Position numbers and translations under genes: made by a program. The notes beneath the pieces are model-generated. The model was not told where the DNA came from. It ran no database searches and was given only the letters and a program-made list of their open reading frames with translations. Shown piece after piece: positions 1-8,510 of a stretch of 33,292 nt of DNA; position 1 is the first letter of the stretch, and each line of letters opens with the position of its first letter. Origin of the DNA: Candidatus Cloacimonadota bacterium. GTDB taxonomy: Bacteria; Cloacimonadota; Cloacimonadia; Cloacimonadales; Cloacimonadaceae. The DNA is taken from contig JAKLEY010000005.1 in assembly GCA_022711455.1 (NCBI GenBank), positions 1-33,292 of the forward strand. Reading direction: 5' to 3'.

Positions 1-1366
1 CCACTACCAGCTTGGTAGTGGCGATTTTACTGTTTCCCTTATCCAGGCTAATCAAGTAAACACCGCTGGTCATGCGTTCTAAAGCTTCGTGTGGAAGCTC
101 AAAGCTTTGCTCTTTATTAAGCCCATTTATCTTACCAGAATATATTCTTTGTCCCTTGATATTGAAAATGCTGTACCCTAAATCACCCACCAGATCACTT
201 TTTACTGAGATCATAACAGTGCTACTTGCTGGCTGTGGATAAGCCATGATGGATGCCACAGGTACGGGAGCATTTGGATCATCATTAGCAACATTGCCCC
301 CTGCATCAGTCTTAATCAATACTATGCCACCGTGATGCATTGGGAACAGGATGCTGCCGTCGGGCATTACTAAAAGGTTTTTGGAGCCTGTCCCAAAGTA
401 AATTGCTCCCAGGGTGTCGTATGATCTACTCCATTGATGGACACCATCAGGACTATAGCTGTGAAGTAACTGATTGGTACTGGTTCTACCAGTATACACT
501 ATGTTGCCATTAGGCAAACAGCTAATCGATTGATTGGGACTGTTACCGGTTAATGGATTGATATTTGCCACTACCTCATATGACTGAGTAGTCAAACAGA
601 CGCGTACAAGCTTGTATCCGATTACGTCTCTAGTGAGGCTGTAAATTGTGCCATTATAGGATACAGCAACATCAAAGAAGCTCGTTAAGTTTACGCTGTC
701 AATAACTGTCCATATTGAGTCTCCGACAGCATCAAATTGCGAAAAACTTCTTTGTGTAACTGCAACCCAGTCATTCTCGTAAGGCTCTATAGCACGAAAA
801 TGAAAACCATGAGCCCAGAAAGGATCGCTTTGCCAGACCACATTGAACTGGAAATCGGTTTTAATTACCACAGCTTGGCCATTGACTTTACCAGCAAAGA
901 CCAGGCCATCGTCAACATATTGCATGTCGTATAATGAAGGGGAAAAGTTGTTTACATTAGGGAAAATGTAATGGCCTATCATACTTATCTCTGAATCGAA
1001 AACATATAGATAGGAGACCCCTGAATTCGTTTTCAAGCAATAGTATCTGTCAACGCCATTGGTAACCAAACTGACAAATGGGCTCCCTGCCCCCCCTGTT
1101 CTTCTCCAGATGATCTCACCATTTTCGTCAAGTTTCCAGAATACGTTTGCGTCATAAGCAGGAATATCTCCCCATACGAACTCAACGTACCCCTGTAGTA
1201 AATAACCACCACCAATTGCAGGGATTACGTTACACAACTCACCGTCAGAACTGTCATATGGACCCGGGCATAATCCCCCAAAGTCAAACCCGCGTATCCA
1301 CGTCTGTCCTGTTAGCAGGCCTATAGACATTAGTAATAGCAACGAAAACAACAAGTGTTTTTTCAT
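1..1366 (-). CDS. Secreted propeller-like protein with T9SS sorting domain (3' end cut by window)
   Basis: The frame runs 455 codons from an ATG preceded by AGGAGGA, with no stop before the window edge. The N-terminus is a signal peptide (MKKHLLFSLLLLMSIGLLTG). The body has repeated segments of the type 'FWKLDENGEIIWRR' and 'LLHSYSPDGVHQWSRSYD', which suggest a beta-propeller of the delta-60/PQQ-like kind. The last ~80 residues form a type A C-terminal sorting domain, with 'AYPQPAS', 'YSIFNIKGQRIYSG' and 'MTSGVYLISL' in the expected order and the final 'KLVV' strand at the window edge, so only a few residues should be missing. The protein is therefore probably exported by type IX secretion and surface-attached or released. 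Ligand unknown. Codon use is AT-richer than in genes beyond 4.7 kb. The sorting-domain assignment is firm; the propeller is an inference from repeat spacing. Confidence 0.85.
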   Translation of the reverse strand, partial: MKKHLLFSLLLLMSIGLLTGQTWIRGFDFGGLCPGPYDSSDGELCNVIPAIGGGYLLQGYVEFVWGDIPAYDANVFWKLDENGEIIWRRTGGAGSPFVSLVTNGVDRYYCLKTNSGVSYLYVFDSEISMIGHYIFPNVNNFSPSLYDMQYVDDGLVFAGKVNGQAVVIKTDFQFNVVWQSDPFWAHGFHFRAIEPYENDWVAVTQRSFSQFDAVGDSIWTVIDSVNLTSFFDVAVSYNGTIYSLTRDVIGYKLVRVCLTTQSYEVVANINPLTGNSPNQSISCLPNGNIVYTGRTSTNQLLHSYSPDGVHQWSRSYDTLGAIYFGTGSKNLLVMPDGSILFPMHHGGIVLIKTDAGGNVANDDPNAPVPVASIMAYPQPASSTVMISVKSDLVGDLGYSIFNIKGQRIYSGKINGLNKEQSFELPHEALERMTSGVYLISLDKGNSKIATTKLVV

Positions 1367-1473
1367 CAATCCTCCTGATAGATACAGGGCGTTGTTCGCG
1401 TTTTTCATCGATGAGCTCAAACTGAACTGGTTTATTTAAAGCCTTATGATCAATCATAATCACTCAGTCCATA

Positions 1474-2460
1474 TTAGCTAACTACATCATAAAAACCCAC
1501 TCCCAGGGCGTCTAAATGTTGATATGGTACTTTGGCTGTAACATCAAAATAGTAAATTGGAGATCCAAGGGCAAGATAATCAGAATACTTAAAAACTCCG
1601 TTTTGAATTGAATAGGGTCCAGCGGGAGTATTAGTAGTAACTTGAATTGGGATTAACGGTATCGGATTACTCCACGTCTGGCCAGCGCATGTGTATCCGA
1701 TGATCCGAAAGTAGAGAAGTGGTGTATCAAGGGGCAGAGTCGGTACATTCTCCATCTTAACTCGGTATGTTATATAGAAGCAGTCGTCAACAGTAAGACT
1801 GCCAATTGGTTTTTGTACTTGGAACAAGCCATTGACCAGAGGGTAATTATTCGCACTTACATCCCACATAGATTGTAGATCAGCATTGGCATACCCAACA
1901 TATGTTGTATCTGGAATACACACCCATGAAAAACTATTACTTGCACCAATATCATATCGGTTAACCCCCATTCGTTCTTTAGGATGTTTTGGGATTAAAA
2001 GATCATTTCCAGCTTCGTCAGTCATTACGTAGCTACTCCCATACCAGTTCAGATCATTATTTTCGATACCGACTGGAAGATTGAATTCATTCTTAAACTC
2101 CGCTTCAAGCCGCACATAATTACTTTTTGTCAATGAGTGTGTTGAGTATGGAAGGGCACTGGTCCAGCAACGATCCGTGACAATGGCGTCTATTCCGGCC
2201 CCATCCAATTGACCTAATAGACTTACAAAGTCAGACTCTGGATATACGTAGCCATCAAATTGATTTACTACAGGGAACAACTGCATGATGTTTGTGTTAT
2301 AAGAGAGTGACTCCATCCAGGCGACAAACAAATCCCTATTTTCATACACGAATCTTTTGTTTCCCAAGTGGGAATAAACTCCGAGTGGGAAATTACTTGT
2401 ATTGCTTGCAAAAAGAGTCACGGCGAGCAAAGCCAATGCTGTTAATAATGTTCGTTTCAT
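1474..2460 (-). CDS. Secreted protein of unknown function, possibly truncated
   Basis: A 328-residue protein starting with a signal peptide (MKRTLLTALALLAVTLFAS). The N-terminal part (~22-110), with 'FPLGVYSHLGNKRFVYENRD' and 'LLGQLDGAGIDAIVTDRCW', reads like a TIM-barrel or glycoside-hydrolase-like opening, but I cannot name a family. Residues ~200-320 look like a beta-sandwich ('YITYRVKMENVP...LLYFRIIGYT'). It stops at 'FYDVVS' with no sorting domain, unlike both neighbours, so it may be the 5' remnant of a longer secreted protein. It lies 13 bp after the FG-GAP gene and ~107 bp before the next gene on the same strand, suggesting co-transcription. No strong ribosome binding site is visible, consistent with coupling to the gene before it. 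Confidence 0.7.
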   Translation of the reverse strand: MKRTLLTALALLAVTLFASNTSNFPLGVYSHLGNKRFVYENRDLFVAWMESLSYNTNIMQLFPVVNQFDGYVYPESDFVSLLGQLDGAGIDAIVTDRCWTSALPYSTHSLTKSNYVRLEAEFKNEFNLPVGIENNDLNWYGSSYVMTDEAGNDLLIPKHPKERMGVNRYDIGASNSFSWVCIPDTTYVGYANADLQSMWDVSANNYPLVNGLFQVQKPIGSLTVDDCFYITYRVKMENVPTLPLDTPLLYFRIIGYTCAGQTWSNPIPLIPIQVTTNTPAGPYSIQNGVFKYSDYLALGSPIYYFDVTAKVPYQHLDALGVGFYDVVS

Positions 2461-2473
2461 AATTCCTACCTTG

Positions 2474-4099
2474 TTAGTATATGGTAAATCTTTTCACGCT
2501 CTTGCTTTCTCCAGCAATAAGAACCGCTATCTGATAAATGCCGGGGCTAAGACCACCGATACCGAGTTCAAAGCTTCTTTGGCTTAGAGCTTCAGGGCTT
2601 ATTTGCCCTTCCTGGATCTTCTGGCCCCTGATATTGAACAGCCTATAAGAATATTGCCCCAATTTGGTGAATGACTCTCCCTGTAGCTCAATATTTAGGT
2701 TACCAGAACCCGAAGTATAGGGATTGGGATAGATATTCAAGCTCCAGTCCTCAATGCTTACCGGAGGAGCAATGGGATCATCAATGGCAACCGTCGTATC
2801 CTCGAGTTCCGCATTTCCGGAAAAGACGTATATCCTACCAGGAACGTGATATCCGCCATCCATCCAGCGTGGACAAGATAACGCAAGATCATCAAAACCA
2901 TCTCCATCGAAATCACCAACGGCTTTGGCATGTCCAAAATTGCGCCACTGCCAGTCGATAGGAGGATTAAACACCAGATCAACTGTTGCGTTCACATTGG
3001 TACCTCCCAGCCACAGCCCGGCCTGGCCGTTATAGTCATTGGCACGGGGGTCACTACAAACAAAATCGTCATAACCATCTCCGTTTAAATCTCCATAGAC
3101 GGCATATCCGTCGTTCGCTCTTCCGAATGAATGCATATCATGATCCGAAGAGTTTAGGCTGAGTGTTAGATCAGGGATAGAATCCAGCACTGTAGAGCCA
3201 AACCAAATATAGTGATTCGGCCATACAGTATAACCAATGAAATCTGCGTAACCATCACTATTTATATCGCCCAGGGGAGACACTAGTGGAAAGCCATCGA
3301 CAAATGATTGTGTTAGCAGTAGACTGTCCGATAATGACATACTTGCGTTGCCGAAAAGCAATTCTGACCAAAAAGTACTTAGATTGTTTGGTGATGCCAG
3401 ATAAGCGTCATCGAATCCATCACCATTTACGTCGCCGACTCCTCCCAGATAGATTGGTACAGTATATACACCACTATTTAAAAAAAGCACAGGATCAGAT
3501 TCCAGATCTGTCCAGATATAGGTGAAGTATGAATATCTTTGCGAAAGGTGCCAACCCCAAAAGGCCAGATCGCTTTTCTCATCGCCATTTACATCTCCAA
3601 GATAGACCGGAACGACATGAGTATATGGAATCGTCCACACATAATCCGGTGTGGACTGAGGATTTGACCTACCAAGATAAATGGCAATACTCTTATATGT
3701 CCCTTGTTGTACAATATCTGTGCTATAAGTAATCGCCAGATCTTCAATCCCATCCCCGTTCATATCACCGGCATTACACATCCAGGGTGCAAATTGTTGG
3801 TGCGATTGTCCCTCAATCACGAAACCAGGGGTATTGCTCAGACCATTGGGTCCACCCCAGTAGAAATAGAGCTTTCCGGGATAATAATACCCGAGGACGC
3901 CTGTTGCATTCCAGTATTTTGCCACTACAATCAGGTCGTCATAGCCATCTCCATTATAATCCATTGAGACCATAGCTGCACCAAATTCATCACCTTCGAA
4001 TTCACCGTAAAGTGTATTCATCAGATCCATCTGGTTCTGTGCGCATAGTGCCGTTATTGTGATCACGAATAGCAGCACTAAATAATTAGCTAGTTTCAT
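2474..4099 (-). CDS. FG-GAP (VCBS) repeat surface protein with T9SS sorting domain
   Basis: I place the start at the ATG of MKLANYLVLLF, because GGAGG lies 5 bases before it; an in-frame ATG four codons upstream overlaps that site. The 541-residue product has a signal peptide, then seven calcium-loop motifs of the form D-x-[ND]-x-D-x-x-x-D (DYNGDGYDD, DMNGDGIED, DVNGDEKSD, DVNGDGFDD, DINSDGYAD, DLNGDGYDD, DFDGDGFDD). They are spaced as in a seven-bladed integrin-alpha-like propeller. The C-terminus is a type A sorting domain ('IYPNPYTSGSG', 'YSYRLFNIRGQKIQEG', 'LSPGIYQIAV', ending 'KRFTIY'). Role: exported, Ca2+-stabilised, probably adhesive. It is first of a short run with the truncated secreted gene downstream. 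Family call is firm; ligand unknown. Confidence 0.93.
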   Translation of the reverse strand: MKLANYLVLLFVITITALCAQNQMDLMNTLYGEFEGDEFGAAMVSMDYNGDGYDDLIVVAKYWNATGVLGYYYPGKLYFYWGGPNGLSNTPGFVIEGQSHQQFAPWMCNAGDMNGDGIEDLAITYSTDIVQQGTYKSIAIYLGRSNPQSTPDYVWTIPYTHVVPVYLGDVNGDEKSDLAFWGWHLSQRYSYFTYIWTDLESDPVLFLNSGVYTVPIYLGGVGDVNGDGFDDAYLASPNNLSTFWSELLFGNASMSLSDSLLLTQSFVDGFPLVSPLGDINSDGYADFIGYTVWPNHYIWFGSTVLDSIPDLTLSLNSSDHDMHSFGRANDGYAVYGDLNGDGYDDFVCSDPRANDYNGQAGLWLGGTNVNATVDLVFNPPIDWQWRNFGHAKAVGDFDGDGFDDLALSCPRWMDGGYHVPGRIYVFSGNAELEDTTVAIDDPIAPPVSIEDWSLNIYPNPYTSGSGNLNIELQGESFTKLGQYSYRLFNIRGQKIQEGQISPEALSQRSFELGIGGLSPGIYQIAVLIAGESKSVKRFTIY

Positions 4100-4339
4100 C
4101 TTAGCCTCCATCGAAGCTTATTGTCTTTATGTAATATCTGCGAGCATACATTTACACGCTCGAGCTACTAATGACATCAGATGTCTATAAGGTATTGACG
4201 ACACGAAGCAACATTATTTGGCTCGCTTATGCTGTCAAGTTTTTTTACTAAAAAGAATTGAAAGTACGGCAATGCTCCATCCTCTTTACTGTCCTGCTTA
4301 AAGGACAGTTGTTTAGCGCTGGGCATTACGTCAAAATAC

Positions 4340-4441
4340 CTATACATATCCATTGAAGTTACCGCTTGGCCAGGGACCGTATTCATGTGATGCGGTTATA
4401 GCTATGTCGTCAAAACCATCGGCATTGAAATCCCCTCTACC
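4340..4441 (-). pseudogene. Fragment of a second FG-GAP repeat gene
   Basis: About 33 codons read GRGDFNADGFDDIAITASHE and continue to 'YGPWPSGNFNGYV' before a TAG. DFNADGFDD is an FG-GAP calcium loop like those in the gene just downstream. No start codon, signal peptide or further repeat is in frame. A different frame directly upstream reads 'DVLFVVFG', so at least one frameshift may have occurred. It is most simply the remnant of a duplicated or deleted FG-GAP gene. Confidence 0.55.
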
Positions 4442-4691
4442 CCGAAGACCACAAAGAGGACATCATTGCCAGCACCGAGCGGAGCTATAACATCGCTCCG
4501 GAGCTTTGGAGCTATCATATCTGAGGCTATCAGGCTGAGTATCATCTCCTTTGCCACTCCCTCGCTTACCGCTATCATACCGCTCCGCGCAGCGATATGC
4601 CAGCGTTATGGGAGCGTTATGGGAGCGTTATGCCAGGGATATGACCAGGCGCAGCGCCCCATAATTCTTAATTATCAATTCTTAATTCAAG
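4442..4691. other. Gene-free, repeat-rich spacer
   Basis: No convincing gene is seen on either strand. It contains three 11-bp tandem copies of agcgttatggg (4602-4634, last copy ending in gcc), several scattered 'gctatcat' and 'gctccg' words, an imperfect hairpin around 4489-4500, and an AT-rich tail with repeated 'aattcttaatt' words. The base composition changes here, from AT-richer genes on the left to GC-richer genes on the right, so it is a plausible junction between segments of different origin. Confidence 0.5.
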
Positions 4692-6014
4692 CTATAAGAT
4701 GTTGGGTGGCACACGTTTATACACATATCTGCGGTAGTGCAGATTCACCATGAAGGCATAGAGATGCATCAGGGGAGATTTCCGGGCGGCAGGGTGGAAG
4801 AGGGTTCGGCGCAGGATGCAGCGCAGGGAGAAGACCCTTTGATAGAGCTCCCAGAACAGCTCGGTGAGGCGCTGGGGGCTCATGTTTTCGGGTTTGAAGA
4901 CAGCCGTGGAGCCGTCGTAGAGCTTCCAATCCTCGGTCACTAACCTGCCCGCAGCCTTGAATTCGTCATAGAGTTCGGTGCCGGGGGTGGGAGTGAGGAT
5001 GTAAAAGCGCGGGATGGGAATTCTGCTTTTGTTGATAAAATCGTAAGTGGCACGGATGCTGGCTTCGGTATCCGAATCCAGCCCGATGATCATCTCGCTG
5101 CTGACCATGATCCCGGCGCGGGTGATGTTTGCGATCAGGCGTTCGTGATCATCCACGCGCAACCAGGATTTATTGAGCTTATCCAGTCCTCCCTGGGTGA
5201 TGCTCTCGATCCCGAAGCTCATGATCTGGGCTCCGGAACGCACTAACTGTTTTAAGAGCTGGGTTTTATCCCCGATCTTGAGCGCGCATTGGGTTCCCCA
5301 TTTCATTTTCAGAGGCTCGATCTCCTTCACGAGTTCGAGCAGATATTTCTCGTTGGAGACCAGATTGTCATCGATCAGATAAAAGCGTTTGAAACCCAGA
5401 TCCCGCACCGCCTTGATATCCCGGATGACCTCTGCCACGGGACGGAAGATATAGCGTCCCTTATAGATACAGGCCACGGAACAGAAGCTGCAGGAATTGG
5501 GACATCCCCTCCCGGCCTGGACCGGAAGCATGTTTCCGATGGGTTTGGAGGTTAGGAGTTCATAGCGGGGCACCGGCAGACCCTCCAGTTTATCCAGAGG
5601 ATGGTCGTAAACGGGCTGCAGCTTTCCGGTGCGCTCAAAATCTTGCAGCATCAGCGGATAGGAGATCTCGGCATCGCCCACCAACACGGAATCCACGTGT
5701 TTGAGAGCTTCGGAAACAGTCATGGACGCCATGTAACCACCCATCACAACAGTCTTTCCGCGTTTGCGAAATTCATCCGCGAGCTCCATTCCCCGAAACA
5801 TGGCATAGCCCATGGTTCCGATCCCGATCAGCTCAGCATCGGTCTCAAGATCAATCTCATCAACCACTTCCAGCTTCATCTCCACCTCCCAGTGCGGAGG
5901 CGTGAGCGCTGCCAGGAGCGGAAACACGAGCCCCGGCAGATTGATCAGCTTCTGTTTGAGAGGTTTGCCATCAGGGCCGTATTGCGAGGGCTGGATGAAG
6001 AGTATTTTAGGCAT
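4692..6014 (-). CDS. B12-binding-type radical SAM protein (first of two)
   Basis: 440 residues from the ATG of MPKILFIQPSQYG, chosen because GGAGGAAAT sits directly before it. Residues ~1-130 form a cobalamin-binding-like Rossmann domain ('LIGIGTMGYAMFRGMELADE', 'KTVVMGGYMAS'), but the DxHxxG base-off motif is not apparent, so cobalamin binding is uncertain. The radical SAM core follows, with the cluster motif C171-P-N-S-C175-S-F-C178. Further core elements are 'FKRFYLIDDNLVSN', 'MSFGIESITQGGLDKLNK' and 'FYILTPTPGTELYDEF'. The C-terminus is basic. It should use SAM and a [4Fe-4S] cluster for a radical reaction, perhaps methylation or ring chemistry; substrate unknown. It follows the other radical SAM gene in the same direction, separated by ~150 bp of hairpin elements, and may belong to the same operon. 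Confidence 0.9.
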   Translation of the reverse strand: MPKILFIQPSQYGPDGKPLKQKLINLPGLVFPLLAALTPPHWEVEMKLEVVDEIDLETDAELIGIGTMGYAMFRGMELADEFRKRGKTVVMGGYMASMTVSEALKHVDSVLVGDAEISYPLMLQDFERTGKLQPVYDHPLDKLEGLPVPRYELLTSKPIGNMLPVQAGRGCPNSCSFCSVACIYKGRYIFRPVAEVIRDIKAVRDLGFKRFYLIDDNLVSNEKYLLELVKEIEPLKMKWGTQCALKIGDKTQLLKQLVRSGAQIMSFGIESITQGGLDKLNKSWLRVDDHERLIANITRAGIMVSSEMIIGLDSDTEASIRATYDFINKSRIPIPRFYILTPTPGTELYDEFKAAGRLVTEDWKLYDGSTAVFKPENMSPQRLTELFWELYQRVFSLRCILRRTLFHPAARKSPLMHLYAFMVNLHYRRYVYKRVPPNIL

Positions 6015-6023
6015 ATTTCCTCC

Positions 6024-6169
6024 GTAGAGCAGCATGCCGATGCTGCTGAACTCTTATGTAGAGCAGTATACCGATGCTGCTGAACTGTGATCTATAGCAG
6101 GATCGGCATCCTGCTCTACCGATCGGCATCCTGGGTTTTCTGTTCAGCAGGATCAGCATCCTGCTCTAC
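6024..6169. repeat. Cluster of four GTAGAGCAG-type hairpin elements
   Basis: Four short imperfect palindromes, two on each strand: 6024-6051 and 6058-6085 forward, 6094-6119 and 6143-6169 reverse, plus a truncated piece at 6121-6133. Each reads GTAGAGCAG, a stem half, a loop of about 4 bases (GCCG or a variant), the other stem half and usually CTGAA. Stems differ in a compensating way: CAGCAT pairs with ATGCTG in one copy, CAGGAT with ATCCTG in others. The leftmost copy directly precedes the ribosome binding site of one radical SAM gene, and the rightmost supplies the TAG stop of the other. Confidence 0.85.
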
Positions 6170-7509
6170 CGGTAACGGCGAACATATTGCGTTTGCACAC
6201 TGTAAACTCCCCTGAGCATCTTCCAGAGCATGCGGGGAGGATAGTTCCGCAGATAAGCCAGCACAAATTTGGGTTGAAACAAAACAGCACGGTAGACCCT
6301 CAGAATGGACAGGTAATAATCCCGCAAACTGAGTTTGCCAGGGCGGATGGAGACATGCGCGAGGTCCCACTTGTGAAAATCCGAGCGGGGGAAGAGCAAA
6401 ACGCTGTCATCAACCGTAAATTCGGTTCCGGGCAGAGGTGTCAGCGGCTGCAAGTTTACATAATGTATTCCCAGTTTGAGCAGGCTTTGCTTACAACGCT
6501 CAAAATCGCCCCTGTCCCAATCCGGAGATACAATTATAGTGGCATAGCAATCGATCCCGTATTTATTGAGGACCCGCATAGCGGCCTCATTGGTGCCCGC
6601 GTCCGTGTGTTTATTGTAAAGGTTTAGTTCGTTATCAGAAAAGGATTCCAGACCCACTATGACGGTTTTTAGGCCGATGGATGCAAAATCCTGCATCAGC
6701 TCCGGATTGGCTGCGATGAAATCCGCCCGGCCATAGAGCAGATAGCTTTTGTGCAGACCCGCTTTGCGGTTGGCACGGATGAAATCCTCCACCCGTTTGG
6801 GACTGGAGAGGAAATCGTCATCCACGATATAGACGTCCCTTTCTTCGATCAGGATCAGCTCGCGGATCACGTCTTCCAGGGGACGTTCGTGATAATGATC
6901 GCGGGTGATGGAGCGGCAAAAACAGAAGCTGCAGCGGTAGGGACAGCCAAAGGAAGTCTTGATCAGGGCCACTTTGTCGTGGAAGATATAGAAATAGCGC
7001 TTGCGGTATCTAGCTGTCAGCTTGCGGTTGGGGAGCGGGAAGAAGAAGTCGAAGGGGGGAAGTTCCGCTTGGGATGATGCGCTCCAAACGCCGGGTGGAA
7101 GGTCTCCGTTGCCATTAAGATAGGCCAGCAGTTTGGGGAAAACCGTGGTGGCATTACGCACTACTCTGAAATCGATAAAGGGATCGGAAAGATCCTCCGG
7201 GCAGACCTCACAGTGGACTCCTCCCACGATCGTAACTATATGGGGGTCAAATCCTTTGGCCATCTTGCAGACGCGCTTCAGCTCCGGCACGTTGGTGATG
7301 TAACCGGTCACGCAGATGACGTCCGGACGCTCCCTTTGCAGAAAGTATCCGATCCCCTGCCGTTCGAGGATTAGATCGATAATGACCGGCGTGTCGTCGG
7401 GGCTCACCAGGCTTGCAAGAACCTCCAGCTCAAGGGGTTCGACCAGCATCACATGCTGCAGTCCGATGGTTTCGGGAGAGGGGCGGGGGCGGAGGAAGAG
7501 GATTTTCAT
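6166..7509 (-). CDS. B12-binding-type radical SAM protein (second of two)
   Basis: 447 residues from the ATG of MKILFLRPRPSPE, preceded by AAGGAG; this start overlaps the previous gene's stop in an ATGA. Longer upstream frame is antisense-like and lies inside the FemAB-like gene. N-terminal Rossmann-like domain with 'PLELEVLASLV', 'RPDVICVTGYITN' and 'IVTIVGGVHCEVCPED', as in B12-dependent radical SAM enzymes. The cluster motif is C189-P-Y-R-C193-S-F-C196, followed by 'DVYIVDDDFLSSPKRVEDF', 'LKTVIVGLESFSDNELNLYNK' and 'VNLQPLTPLPGTEF'. The stop codon TAG belongs to the adjacent hairpin repeat, so the C-terminal end may have been altered by repeat insertion. Reaction and substrate unknown; its coupling to the acyltransferase genes suggests it acts on their product or precursor. 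Confidence 0.9.
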   Translation of the reverse strand: MKILFLRPRPSPETIGLQHVMLVEPLELEVLASLVSPDDTPVIIDLILERQGIGYFLQRERPDVICVTGYITNVPELKRVCKMAKGFDPHIVTIVGGVHCEVCPEDLSDPFIDFRVVRNATTVFPKLLAYLNGNGDLPPGVWSASSQAELPPFDFFFPLPNRKLTARYRKRYFYIFHDKVALIKTSFGCPYRCSFCFCRSITRDHYHERPLEDVIRELILIEERDVYIVDDDFLSSPKRVEDFIRANRKAGLHKSYLLYGRADFIAANPELMQDFASIGLKTVIVGLESFSDNELNLYNKHTDAGTNEAAMRVLNKYGIDCYATIIVSPDWDRGDFERCKQSLLKLGIHYVNLQPLTPLPGTEFTVDDSVLLFPRSDFHKWDLAHVSIRPGKLSLRDYYLSILRVYRAVLFQPKFVLAYLRNYPPRMLWKMLRGVYSVQTQYVRRYR

Positions 7510-8507
7510 CTGTTCTCCTTGAAGGGGTGGGGACTTTCGAACTTTGCGGAGTATTCCAGCAGGGGTCTTGCCAGGCATAAAAGCTTGCGGATCAAGGGAT
7601 TGGAATGGTAACCCAAGAGCCATTTGGGGGAGAGCTGTGCGCCCAGACGCTGTTTGGGGATCTCTGCGGTCTGGCCGAAGTCCAGCTGGCTGAATCCACC
7701 CTCAATACCCTGTCGGAGAATGGCATAGAGCAGATTCAGATAGCTGTGGTGGCTATGGTTCAAGCTCTGCTCGTAGCCACCCAGGAAGAAGAACAGCCTA
7801 TCCCCCTGAGCCAGAGTGATATACCAGCCGACTAAGATCTTGCCATCATAGTACGCGCTCAATTGAAAAGCGGGAGGCAGCGCCCGGAAGAAGCTGAGAG
7901 AGAGGCTTTCCAGCTTGCCTTTGCTGCGGGCGAGCACTTCCAGATAGAGGCGATACATTTCGTCATCGAAGCCTGAGCAATCACTTGTCCGCAAAGTTAA
8001 TCCCTGAAAGGCTTTCAAGGTGAGATGCAACCTGCGTTTGTAATCCGAGCGCAGGCAGTTCTGATAGTCTTCCCAGCTTTGAAACCGGTTCTGAAAGAGC
8101 AGCGTGGGCAGGGTTTTCCCGCTCATGACCCCGGGGATATGGGCTTGGGAATCCAGATTCAGCCAGACCAAGAAGCCCTTTTCATGAGGCTTGAGCAGTT
8201 CCAGCAGCTGAGGCAGAAGCGCTTCGGGACCGAGCATTCCGGAAGCCGAAACGGAGCAGGGAATGCCGGCGATATTCATTTGCAGCGGGATCTTCAGGAA
8301 AGCATAGGTGAAAAGATCCAGCCTGAGGCTGTAGACCACTATTCCGGCGCGCAGGATATCTTCCTCATAGGCTAGGTAATAGCGTTGCTTGCAGGGGTTG
8401 TGAGTTTCCGTGTGGAGCAGAAACTCACGCTGCTGAAAATAGCTGGAAGCCAGGCTGTCCCAGGCTTCAGGAAGCATAGAGGCGGAGCTGAAGCGTTTCA
8501 CTTGCAT
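7506..8507 (-). CDS. FemAB/BioF2-like GNAT acyltransferase
   Basis: 333 residues. The C-terminal half matches the GNAT fold of the FemAB/CelD/BioF2-like group: 'RSDYKRRLHLTLKAFQGLTLR', 'FQLSAYYDGKILVGWYITLAQGDRLFFFLGGYEQSLNHSHHSYLNLLYAILRQGIEGGFSQLDFGQTAEIPKQRLG'-like order of strands, where the 'Y..LY..I..GI..G...LDFG' segment is characteristic. Such proteins transfer aminoacyl or acyl groups to amines, for example in peptidoglycan bridge or exopolysaccharide building. Substrate here is unknown. It begins 3 bp after the preceding GNAT gene's stop and ends in a 4-base ATGA overlap with the radical SAM gene, so all are translated from one message. No signal peptide: cytoplasmic. Confidence 0.82.
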   Translation of the reverse strand: MQVKRFSSASMLPEAWDSLASSYFQQREFLLHTETHNPCKQRYYLAYEEDILRAGIVVYSLRLDLFTYAFLKIPLQMNIAGIPCSVSASGMLGPEALLPQLLELLKPHEKGFLVWLNLDSQAHIPGVMSGKTLPTLLFQNRFQSWEDYQNCLRSDYKRRLHLTLKAFQGLTLRTSDCSGFDDEMYRLYLEVLARSKGKLESLSLSFFRALPPAFQLSAYYDGKILVGWYITLAQGDRLFFFLGGYEQSLNHSHHSYLNLLYAILRQGIEGGFSQLDFGQTAEIPKQRLGAQLSPKWLLGYHSNPLIRKLLCLARPLLEYSAKFESPHPFKENR

Positions 8508-8510
8508 GGC

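Noticed and set aside
4287-4313. Hairpin CTGTCC...GGACAG as a terminator
   Set aside because: Stem is only 6 bp and no T-run follows on either strand.
4466-4753. 95-residue open frame in the repeat-rich spacer
   Set aside because: It is built largely from short tandem and inverted words, has no ribosome site, and its end overlaps the radical SAM gene.
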